This document shows, in pieces, positions 18,029-24,119 of a stretch of 24,119 nt of DNA. This stretch comes from Bacillus sp. AFS037270 (GTDB lineage Bacteria > Bacillota > Bacilli > Bacillales_B > DSM-18226). Location: positions 1 to 24,119 of the forward strand of contig NZ_NUNF01000027.1 in NCBI RefSeq assembly GCF_002585305.1, given 5' to 3'. The notes beneath the pieces were generated by a model. The model saw only the letters and a program-made list of their open reading frames with translations, was not told the origin of the DNA and did no database searches. The position numbers were made by a program, and so were the translations under genes. Each line of letters starts with the position of its first letter. Within the stretch, counting starts at the first letter, position 1.

Positions 18029-18454
18029 ATGCTTCAAGGTTGGTTTCTATGGTTTATCCTATTTTGGGTAGTCTTTTTAATAGGTGCCTTTTCAATTGGT
18101 GGCTTTTTTATGTTCCGAAAGTTCCTTAAAAAAATGCCAAAAGAAGATGGCAAGTCCGTCATGGATTGGGAAGAGCATTTTGTGAATGAATCCCTCCACC
18201 TCTGGGGTCCTGAAGAAAAAGCCCTCTTAGAAGATTTAGTCAGCCCTGTTCCGGAACTCTTTCGTGATGTAGCAAAGCACAAAATTGCTGGAAAAATTGG
18301 TGAACTAGCCATAAAAGAAAATGCCACTCAAATAACAGAAGAACTAGTCATTCGCGGCTATATTCAAGCAACACCGAAACGGGATCATAAATTTTTACGT
18401 AAAAAGTTGTTTCAAAATCAAATTGATGTTAAACCATATGAACATTTATTCTAA
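18029..18454 (+). CDS. yneK: DUF2621 family membrane-anchored protein YneK
   Basis: The protein has 141 residues from the ATG at 18029. One N-terminal membrane helix (about 5-28, WFLWFILFWVVFLIGAFSIG) is followed by a charged cytoplasmic part with DWEEHFVNESLHLWGPEEKALLE, VPELFRDVAKHKIAGKIGELA and YIQATPKRDHKFL. This matches the YneK/DUF2621 family of Bacillus, whose function is not known. An upstream GTG at 18020 is in frame, but TAGGTG at 6 bases favours the ATG. It has its own promoter and terminator and is convergent with ccdC, as expected from the B. subtilis neighbourhood ccdA-yneI-yneJ-yneK. Confidence 0.88.
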   Translation: MLQGWFLWFILFWVVFLIGAFSIGGFFMFRKFLKKMPKEDGKSVMDWEEHFVNESLHLWGPEEKALLEDLVSPVPELFRDVAKHKIAGKIGELAIKENATQITEELVIRGYIQATPKRDHKFLRKKLFQNQIDVKPYEHLF

Positions 18455-18476
18455 ACCGCCATCTAGGCGGTTTTTT
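18454..18476 (+). terminator. Intrinsic terminator of yneK
   Basis: AACCGCC (18454-18460) pairs with GGCGGTT (18466-18472) around ATCTA, followed by a T-run to 18476. It begins at the yneK stop codon. Confidence 0.88.
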
Positions 18477-18507
18477 ATTATTAATAAATTACGTTCCCTA
18501 TCTTACA

Positions 18508-18548
18508 TAAGAAAAACACTGACCCCTTATGAGTCAGTGTTTTTCTTA
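18508..18548. terminator. 16-bp stem, bidirectional terminator between yneK and ccdC
   Basis: Bases 18508-18523 pair perfectly with 18533-18548 around a 9-base loop; the arms carry A5 and T5 runs, giving a T-run in both directions. The arm overlaps the ccdC stop codon. It most likely ends ccdC transcription and backs up the yneK terminator. Confidence 0.85.
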
Positions 18549-19034
18549 TACCATTTTTATATTATGAAGCTCCCTATAGAGTTTCATATAAGAGCGGTAC
18601 ATCGCAACACGCCACGGAACAATCATGCTGAAGGCCAGCAGGAAGAACATGCCGCTTAGCTGTCCGATATCAATCGTACTACTTAATATTCCTTTTAAAA
18701 TTAAACGTACCACTAATAATCCAACTAATATAAAAATAAACGCCTTTGATCTTTTCAAATAAATATCATTATCTCGAATTTCAAAGTTTGACGTTTTAAT
18801 CAATAGGATCGAGAAAAGCATACCAACAATGATTGCCTCACCTATTTCCATTGGCGTTAATCGAAATTCCGGTACCACATACATTAATGCTCCAGTCGAC
18901 ATAAAAAAAGGCGGCAGGATAATTTTTTTCACATTAGTCGGTTTCTTGGCCGCTTTCATACGAACAAACAGAGCGAGAGAGCCCATAATAACAGCTCCGA
19001 TGGAAGAAACAACAACGTAGTTCATTGGATTCAT
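18546..19034 (-). CDS. ccdC: Cytochrome c biogenesis protein CcdC (YneJ)
   Basis: The 162-residue membrane protein has about five hydrophobic segments (AVIMGSLALFVRM, ILPPFFMSTGALMYVVP, EAIIVGMLFSILLI, AFIFILVGLLVVRLIL, GQLSGMFFLLAFSMIVPWRVAMY). It matches CcdC/YneJ of Bacillus, found next to ccdA; its part in c-type cytochrome maturation is not understood and it has been reported dispensable. The start is the ATG at 19034 after AAGGGA at short spacing; the second ATG, three codons on, is possible. A TATAAT box (19064-19069, minus) suggests its own promoter. The CheY-like yneI normally located between ccdA and ccdC is absent. Confidence 0.87.
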   Translation of the reverse strand: MNPMNYVVVSSIGAVIMGSLALFVRMKAAKKPTNVKKIILPPFFMSTGALMYVVPEFRLTPMEIGEAIIVGMLFSILLIKTSNFEIRDNDIYLKRSKAFIFILVGLLVVRLILKGILSSTIDIGQLSGMFFLLAFSMIVPWRVAMYRSYMKLYRELHNIKMV

Positions 19035-19063
19035 TCATCCCTTATCTAATTATTTACTCAACC

Positions 19064-19069
19064 ATTATA
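19064..19069 (-). promoter_or_regulatory. Probable -10 box of ccdC
   Basis: TATAAT on the minus strand, 30 bases before the ccdC start. The -35 region is poor, but an inverted repeat TCTCAAA/TTTGAGA (19070-19076 and 19085-19091) covers it and may be an operator. Confidence 0.45.
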
Positions 19070-19109
19070 TCTCAAATGATGTATTTTGAGAAAAAATAAT
19101 CACTGTTTA

Positions 19110-19133
19110 CAACATTAAAATATTTTAATGTTG
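19110..19133. repeat. Perfect 24-bp palindrome between ccdA and ccdC
   Basis: CAACATTAAAAT is followed by its exact reverse complement with no spacer. It has no adjacent T-run of note, so it is not a standard terminator; a protein-binding site or a weak transcript end for ccdA are both possible. Confidence 0.6.
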
Positions 19134-19201
19134 AAGGTAATCATACAATAGCTGGAAAGCTTGCTGAACTTGCAAACTACCATATTAGTACTAAAAAAGA
19201 T

Positions 19202-19909
19202 TTAAAATCCAGTAAACCCGCCAAACATTCCTTGAAAAATGGTAATAATTTTGGTCATCCAGTCAAAGAATAGTACAATCCCCATGACAATCATGATATA
19301 ACCACCGATTTTCATAATCTTTCCGCTGTGTTTTTTGATCCACTTCATCCGGCCGACGAAGAACGATAGGATCAAAAATGGAATCGCAAAGCCAAGGGAG
19401 TAAGCAAGCATATATAACACGCCTGAACCTGGATTTGATGCAGCAAGAAGAATGACGGATGAAAGAATTGGACCCGTACAAGGTGTCCAGCCTGCGGCAA
19501 AGGCCATACCGATTAAAACCGAACCAATATACCCTGATGGACGGTTTTTGAATTCAATACGGCGGTCTCTCATCATAAATTCTGGTTTAAATACACCCAC
19601 AATCATTAATCCGAATAGGACAATAAATATTCCGCCTAACTGACGAATCAAATCTTTATAGGATAAGAAAAACTGGCCAATAAACGAGGTTCCAAAACCA
19701 ATAGCGATAAAAATAATTGAAAAACCTAATAAGAAAAATAATGTATGCAGTAAGCTTCGCTTTTGCAGCATGGCATTTTCATCTCTTAATTCTCCAACAG
19801 ACATTCCGGTTATGTATGAAAGAAAGGCTGGGTATAGCGGCAAACAACAAGGAGAAATAAAACTCAGAAAGCCTGCCCCTAAAGCTAAAAATAGATTTAC
19901 ATCTGACAT
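19202..19909 (-). CDS. ccdA: Thiol-disulfide interchange membrane protein CcdA
   Basis: CcdA carries reducing power from cytoplasmic thioredoxin across the membrane to extracytoplasmic thiol oxidoreductases (ResA for c-type cytochromes, StoA in the spore). The 235-residue protein has six hydrophobic segments, the usual number, and the two redox cysteine regions: [20 protein letters not shown] near the N-terminus and [14 protein letters not shown] about two thirds along. Proline-flanked cysteines are the family mark; the extra Cys beside the first is common in Bacillus CcdA. The ATG at 19909 follows GGGAGTG at 8 bases. It is divergent from ynzD, as the first gene of the ccd group. Confidence 0.95.
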   Translation of the reverse strand: MSDVNLFLALGAGFLSFISPCCLPLYPAFLSYITGMSVGELRDENAMLQKRSLLHTLFFLLGFSIIFIAIGFGTSFIGQFFLSYKDLIRQLGGIFIVLFGLMIVGVFKPEFMMRDRRIEFKNRPSGYIGSVLIGMAFAAGWTPCTGPILSSVILLAASNPGSGVLYMLAYSLGFAIPFLILSFFVGRMKWIKKHSGKIMKIGGYIMIVMGIVLFFDWMTKIITIFQGMFGGFTGF

Positions 19910-19982
19910 GTATTTAACACTCCCACTATAGTCGATACTCCTTCATTCTAACAAAGATGATCACTAAATGATAATGGTTAAC

Positions 19983-20009
19983 GTGAATATTTTGTGTCTC
20001 GATATTCAC
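19983..20009. promoter_or_regulatory. Inverted repeat in the ccdA-ynzD divergent region
   Basis: GTGAATAT (19983-19990) and ATATTCAC (20002-20009) are exact reverse complements, 11 bases apart. Possible operator upstream of ccdA; an extended -10 (TGTTAGAAT, minus strand) lies between it and ccdA. No factor is identified. Confidence 0.4.
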
Positions 20010-20078
20010 AAGTCAATAAATAGTAATTTTTTCAAATTGGGATGAATAAATAAATTGGGTTTTTTCTTACAAATTTCT

Positions 20079-20107
20079 TTGAAGTAATTTACAATATAGG
20101 TTATACT
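20079..20107 (+). promoter_or_regulatory. Sigma-A promoter of ynzD
   Basis: TTGAAG (20079-20084), a 17-base spacer and TATACT (20102-20107), giving a leader of about 80 bases before the GTG start. Confidence 0.75.
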
Positions 20108-20192
20108 AGTAAAACAATGCCCTTTTAATAGGCAATAGACTCTTCTTTTTTACTAAAAAATTTTAGGAGTTACTCCGGAAAGGACTTCGGCC

Positions 20193-20369
20193 GTGCTGAA
20201 ACAAGATCTTATAACTATGATAGAAACAAAGCGAGCTGAATTAATTCAAGTCGCAACAACAAACGGCTTGACATCCTCCGTTGCAATTCGCTATAGTCAG
20301 GAACTTGATAAATTATTAAACGAATATAATAAAATATATATTAAAAAAGTTCCAACAACCGCGTTATAA
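20193..20369 (+). CDS. ynzD: Spo0E-family aspartyl-phosphate phosphatase, YnzD-like
   Basis: The 58-residue protein begins at GTG 20193, with AAAGGA 8 bases upstream. It is two helices joined by a short loop, as in Spo0E, YisI and YnzD, which remove phosphate from Spo0A~P and so delay sporulation. The family signature SxxxxxxSQELDxL appears as SSVAIRYSQELDKLLNEY (28-45). The first helix is DLITMIETKRAELIQVATTNG (split by family loop at about 22-27). Its place between ccdA and the sirA/yneF side matches B. subtilis ynzD. It has its own promoter and a strong terminator. The exact target phosphoprotein is inferred from the family. Confidence 0.88.
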   Translation: MLKQDLITMIETKRAELIQVATTNGLTSSVAIRYSQELDKLLNEYNKIYIKKVPTTAL

Positions 20370-20375
20370 TAAGAG

Positions 20376-20403
20376 AGCCTGGCAATTGATGCCAGGCTTT
20401 TTT
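20376..20403 (+). terminator. Intrinsic terminator of ynzD
   Basis: AGCCTGGCA (20376-20384) pairs exactly with TGCCAGGCT (20390-20398), followed by a T-run to 20403. It begins 7 bases after ynzD and may also slow minus-strand reading from the ABC genes, though the T-run is poor on that side. Confidence 0.9.
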
Positions 20404-20406
20404 CTA

Positions 20407-22200
20407 TTAATTCACAACATCCTCCACATGTTCAAGTACTCCATTTTGCAGCAGGAACATTTTATGATATAGTCCGCCAAGGGCAAGAAGTTCTTGGTGC
20501 GTACCCCGCTCCACAATCTCACCTTGGTGCAAGACAAGGATTAAATCAGCATCTTGTATCGTTGACAATCGGTGGGCAATCGCAATCGTTGTTCTGCCTT
20601 TTCGCATCTTTGCCAAAGCAGTTTGAATCATTTCTTCCGTTTCCGTATCAATATTGGCCGTCGCTTCATCAAGCACTAATATTTTAGGATTGGCCGCAAT
20701 CGTTCTTGCAAAAGCAACCAATTGACGCTGACCGCTTGAAAAAGTAGAACCCCTCTCCACTACCTTATGCTCATATCCATTTTCCAGTCTTTCAATAAAC
20801 GGATGGGCTTGAACAAACTTGGCAGCCTCTTCTATTTGTTCATCCGTAAGATCTTGGTTATGAAGACGGATATTATCTTTTACCGTCCCGAAGAATAGAA
20901 ATGGATCCTGAAGGACAAGGCCCATTTTATCCCTTAACTCGGGCTTTGTGTACTGACGAATCGATTCCCCATCAATTAATATCTCACCGCGTTCGAACTC
21001 ATAAAAACGCATCATCAAATTAATAATTGAGCTCTTTCCGCTTCCAGTATGGCCAACTAATGCAACTGTTTCCCCCGGATTGGCTGTAAAGGAAATATTC
21101 TTTAAAACATCCTGTTCTCCATCATAGGAGAAGCTGACATCCTTAAAATCAATCTTACCTTCCACAATGGAAATACTCTTCTTCAGTGGTTGTGCTGGAG
21201 CTAATTCCTCTTCATCTAATAATTTAAACACACGGGAACCGGCCACGATGGCTTGCTGGTATAACGAAAGCCTCATCATCATTTGATTGACTGGTTCAAA
21301 GAAACGGTCTAGGTAATTGATAAATGCGTAGATCAAACCAATTTCAACACTATGTCCAAAGGAAGTGCTCCCAAAGTAGCTTAGGACAATAATCAGTGCA
21401 AAAATATAAATAAGGTCAATTGCTGGTCTTAATAGTAAACCATCAATCTTTATATTTTTCATCCCGGCTTTATAGTGCTTTTGATTGATATCACCAAACT
21501 CTTGACGAAGGCGTTTTTCTTGGCGAAAGACTTGAATGATTGACATGCCGGAAAGCGATTCGGCCAGCTTTGCATTTAATTGGCTCAATCGTTCACGCAT
21601 ATCCAGATAAAAACGTGAGCTTAACTTTCTATATAAATTCATGACAAACAACAAAATAGGCAGAATAATCACACATAACAGAGCTAACTTCACATCTAAG
21701 ATAAACATAGCAATAAAGATACCTGTTAGTAAGAATCCACTCTGGATAAATGTCGCAATTACGGTGACAAACATATCCTTTATTGCTTCTGTGTCGTTTG
21801 TTACCCTTGAAACAATACTGCCCGCTGGAGTCTTGTCAAAATATTTTAAACCTAGTGTTTGTACTTTGGAAAAGACATCAATTCGAAGCTGCTGGATAAT
21901 ATAGAGAGCGATTTCCTGGAATTTGACTAATTGAAAGAACATGAGAATCGCTTTGATGACTTGAATCCCCATGTAAATCGACCCAAGTATTATTAAGGGC
22001 TTAAACTCAAGTTTACCTGGTGTTAAATAATCATCAATAAAGACTTTTACGATTAACGGGAGCACGATATCGCCTACGGTCGTAAGTAAAAGAAGAACAA
22101 ATGCAATGGTGATGATTTTTTTGTGCGGCTTGGTATAGGAAAGAAGACGAAATAAGACCTTTCTTTGTTCACGTTCTGACAGTTGTGTTTTTTCCTCCAT
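20407..22200 (-). CDS. ABC multidrug exporter half, BmrD/YheH-like (catalytic Walker B subunit)
   Basis: The 597-residue half-transporter has six membrane helices (about 30-320) and one ATPase domain: Walker A GHTGSGKS (383-390), Q-loop QDPF, signature FSSGQ (487-491, not the standard LSGGQ), Walker B ILVLDE with catalytic Glu512, and His543. The off-consensus signature with a proper Glu is the pattern of the BmrD/YheH side of heterodimeric exporters, the partner upstream having the opposite pattern. It therefore works as a heterodimer that exports hydrophobic drugs from membrane to outside. The start is the ATG at 22200, one base after the stop of the upstream gene (TAA-T-ATG) with GGGGGA 7 bases ahead; the in-frame ATG at 22215 lies inside the upstream gene and has no good site. 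BmrD itself is longer (over 660 residues), so the name is by type only. Confidence 0.9.
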   Translation of the reverse strand: MEEKTQLSEREQRKVLFRLLSYTKPHKKIITIAFVLLLLTTVGDIVLPLIVKVFIDDYLTPGKLEFKPLIILGSIYMGIQVIKAILMFFQLVKFQEIALYIIQQLRIDVFSKVQTLGLKYFDKTPAGSIVSRVTNDTEAIKDMFVTVIATFIQSGFLLTGIFIAMFILDVKLALLCVIILPILLFVMNLYRKLSSRFYLDMRERLSQLNAKLAESLSGMSIIQVFRQEKRLRQEFGDINQKHYKAGMKNIKIDGLLLRPAIDLIYIFALIIVLSYFGSTSFGHSVEIGLIYAFINYLDRFFEPVNQMMMRLSLYQQAIVAGSRVFKLLDEEELAPAQPLKKSISIVEGKIDFKDVSFSYDGEQDVLKNISFTANPGETVALVGHTGSGKSSIINLMMRFYEFERGEILIDGESIRQYTKPELRDKMGLVLQDPFLFFGTVKDNIRLHNQDLTDEQIEEAAKFVQAHPFIERLENGYEHKVVERGSTFSSGQRQLVAFARTIAANPKILVLDEATANIDTETEEMIQTALAKMRKGRTTIAIAHRLSTIQDADLILVLHQGEIVERGTHQELLALGGLYHKMFLLQNGVLEHVEDVVN

Positions 22201-22201
22201 A

Positions 22202-23953
22202 TTAATGTCCCCCATGTTCGACCAGCTCTTCTAATTGCTGGTGTAAATACATTTCCTTGTACCATCCATCTTGTTCCATTAATTCTCCATGTCTTCCTTT
22301 CTCCACGATTTTCCCATCATCAATGACGAGAATCAGGTTGGCATGCTGAACCGCACTTAACCGATGAGAGGTAATAATTGTCGTTTTTCCGTCCCGATTT
22401 TGTCTCAATGAAGAAAGGATCGCTTCCTCTGTTTTTGCATCGACAGCTGACAAGGAATCATCCAACACTAGTACCTCTGGATTCATCAGCAGTGCACGGG
22501 CAATCGAAATCCTTTGTTTTTGCCCACCTGATAAGGAGACACCCCGTTCTCCGACAACCGTTTGATACCCATGGGAAAATCGGAGAATGTCGTCATGAAT
22601 ATTGGCAAGTTTTGCTGCTTTTTCGATTTCATCACTTGAAATATCTGGGTTTGTAAAAGCTATATTCTCGGCAATTGTTGCAGAAAATAGGAAATGATCC
22701 TGGGGGACATAGCCAATAGCTTCCCGAAGTTTTTCAAGTTTATATGCATGGAGCGGTTTACCGCCAAAAAGGATTTCCCCTTTATAGCCCTCAAATTCAC
22801 GGATTAGCAACTTTAATAGCGTTGTTTTCCCAGAACCGGTTTTCCCAACAATTCCAAGTGTCTCGCCTTTCGCCAGCGAAAAAAATATTTCTTTTAAAAT
22901 TGGTTTTGTTTCGCCTGGATAAGTGAATTCATTAATCTTATATTCAATATCACCCATTGGCATAATGCTTAAAGCATCTTTATCATCCTTGATTTCTACC
23001 TTTTCTCGTAAAAGAGCAGCCACACGGTCGTATGAGGCACGACCTCGTTCCACGATATTAAACAGCCAGCCAAATGCCAGCATGGGCCATACTAAAAGGC
23101 CTAAATAGGTAGTAAACGAGATTAATTCACCAATGGTCAACTCTCCATTGAGAACATATTTTGCTCCAAACGCAATCGACAGAAAAAAGGAGATTCCGAC
23201 AATGATAGAGATGGTAGGATCATAGAGGGAATCGATTTTTGCTACGACAATATTTTTTTGCACTACATCTACCGAAAGCTTGCGGAAGTCTTCTATATCT
23301 TCTTGTTCCTGGCCAAATGTCTTAATGACCTTAATCCCGGAAATACTCTCCTGTGTTTTGTCGTTTAGAGAGGAAAAGGACTCTTGCGCTTTATGAAAAC
23401 TTTTATGTAACATCGTTCCGAACCAACTGGTCAACATCGCCATAATCGGCATAGGAATTAAACAAATTAATGTCAGCTTCCAGCTGATCGTAAACGCCAT
23501 TGCGATAATGACAAATCCACCTGTAGAAAGTGAGTCTACAAGTGTTAAGACCCCTGCCCCCGCTGTTTGCTGTATTGCAGATAGGTCATTGGTAGCGTGG
23601 GCCATGAGATCCCCAATGCGGCTCTTTTGGTAAAAGGACGGAGACATCGTCGTAAAATGGCTGTATAAGCGATCACGAAGGATTCTACTTAGCTTGACAG
23701 ATGAACCAAAGATCATAATTCGCCAGTAATATCGAAGAACATACATCGATAGTCCCACTGTCATTAACACCACGACCCATTTGATTAACATGCTTGTTGT
23801 AATGGTTCCTTCATGAATGCCATCTGCGATGATTCCGATTACTTTGGGAGGAATTAATTGGAGCAAGGCTACAAATAATAAAATTAAAACCCCGGATATG
23901 TACGCTTTTTTCTCTTGTTTAAAAAACCAGCCTAATTCTATAAATACCTTCAA
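22202..23953 (-). CDS. ABC multidrug exporter half, BmrC/YheI-like (degenerate Walker B subunit)
   Basis: The 583-residue half-transporter starts LGWFFKQEKKAYI like BmrC and has six membrane helices (about 18-300). The ATPase domain shows Walker A GKTGSGKT (370-377), VPQDHFLFSATIAENI, the standard signature LSGGQ (474-478) and Walker B VLVLDD in which Asp499 replaces the catalytic Glu; His530 is present. The Asp is the known mark of the BmrC side and makes one of the two ATP sites non-hydrolytic. The start is TTG at 23953, 5 bases after GGGGGTG; no ATG serves better. It is the first gene of a two-gene unit, coupled to the next gene by TAA-T-ATG. In B. subtilis the homologous pair is induced by ribosome-targeting antibiotics through a leader peptide; no such leader was recognised here. 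Confidence 0.9.
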   Translation of the reverse strand: MKVFIELGWFFKQEKKAYISGVLILLFVALLQLIPPKVIGIIADGIHEGTITTSMLIKWVVVLMTVGLSMYVLRYYWRIMIFGSSVKLSRILRDRLYSHFTTMSPSFYQKSRIGDLMAHATNDLSAIQQTAGAGVLTLVDSLSTGGFVIIAMAFTISWKLTLICLIPMPIMAMLTSWFGTMLHKSFHKAQESFSSLNDKTQESISGIKVIKTFGQEQEDIEDFRKLSVDVVQKNIVVAKIDSLYDPTISIIVGISFFLSIAFGAKYVLNGELTIGELISFTTYLGLLVWPMLAFGWLFNIVERGRASYDRVAALLREKVEIKDDKDALSIMPMGDIEYKINEFTYPGETKPILKEIFFSLAKGETLGIVGKTGSGKTTLLKLLIREFEGYKGEILFGGKPLHAYKLEKLREAIGYVPQDHFLFSATIAENIAFTNPDISSDEIEKAAKLANIHDDILRFSHGYQTVVGERGVSLSGGQKQRISIARALLMNPEVLVLDDSLSAVDAKTEEAILSSLRQNRDGKTTIITSHRLSAVQHANLILVIDDGKIVEKGRHGELMEQDGWYKEMYLHQQLEELVEHGGH

Positions 23954-24119
23954 ATAAACACCCCCAAATACAAAGCGAGCCCTTTGTTTAATGGTTTATT
24001 CTTCGAATACCGAGGTACCTATTTTATCAAATTTTTACAAAATAATAAATACTTTGAAATAAATCATTACGTTTAAAAAAAAGCACCCACATCATATGAT
24101 GAACTGTAACCCATAAAGT
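23954..24119. other. Leader of ABC exporter unit
   Basis: AT-rich gap. On the minus strand a TAAAAT-like -10 (GATAAAATAGG, near 24020) lies about 65 bases before the TTG, without a clear -35 box, and ACAAAG/CTTTGT can form a 6-bp hairpin near 23970-23987. No gene is seen up to the window edge. Confidence 0.35.

Noticed and set aside
18454..19909. Selenocysteine codons in the neighbouring ccd genes
   Set aside because: All these genes end at ordinary stops and have standard lengths, with no in-frame UGA followed by continuing homology.
19955..19985. AAATGATAATGGTTAAC upstream of ccdA as a Fur box
   Set aside because: Only one half-site resembles the TGATAAT motif; the second half does not match.

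Overview
The window looks like chromosomal DNA of a low-GC, spore-forming member of the Bacillaceae. Evidence for this is the AGGAGG-type ribosome binding sites, frequent TTG/GTG starts, CcpA-type cre sites, a Spo0E-family phosphatase, and a gene set (ynzD, ccdA, ccdC/yneJ, yneK) that matches a known Bacillus subtilis neighbourhood. It also carries a selenocysteine tRNA, which most Bacillus species lack, so the genome probably encodes selenoproteins elsewhere.

Left part (1-15135) is an accessory carbohydrate locus, nearly all on the minus strand. In minus-strand order it holds a remnant of a sugar ABC permease, a GH53-like endo-galactanase, a divergent plus-strand AraC-type regulator, a GH43 glycosidase, a GH2 beta-galactosidase-type enzyme, a GH3 glycosidase followed by a GPH-type sugar symporter, a DHA2-type 14-helix exporter, an acetylesterase-like alpha/beta hydrolase, and the N-terminal 250 residues of a GH78 alpha-L-rhamnosidase cut by the window edge. 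None of the glycosidases has an apparent signal peptide. The simplest reading is import of short, decorated plant oligosaccharides or glycosides by the GPH symporter, followed by cytoplasmic deacetylation, debranching and exo-cleavage. The sugars point to pectin side chains, arabinogalactan or plant glycosides, but the substrate cannot be fixed from sequence.

Three promoters in this locus (upstream of the esterase, GH3 and GH43 genes) share the same architecture at fixed spacing: an upstream block containing ACAAAAAT, a cre-like operator, then a good -10 box with no recognisable -35 box. This suggests activation by the AraC-type regulator and repression by CcpA.

Middle part (15136-17660) is mobile-element debris: a heavily frameshifted phage/Tn916-type integrase (plus strand) and an intact tyrosine recombinase (minus strand) directly downstream of tRNA-Sec. 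The tRNA is the likely attachment site, and the accessory locus may have arrived with this element.

Right part (17660-24119) is backbone: tRNA-Sec, yneK (DUF2621), ccdC and ccdA (thiol-disulfide transfer for cytochrome c maturation; the usual intervening yneI is absent), ynzD (Spo0E-like phosphatase, only 58 residues), and a two-gene heterodimeric ABC multidrug exporter resembling BmrC/BmrD (YheI/YheH). Clear intrinsic terminators separate these units.
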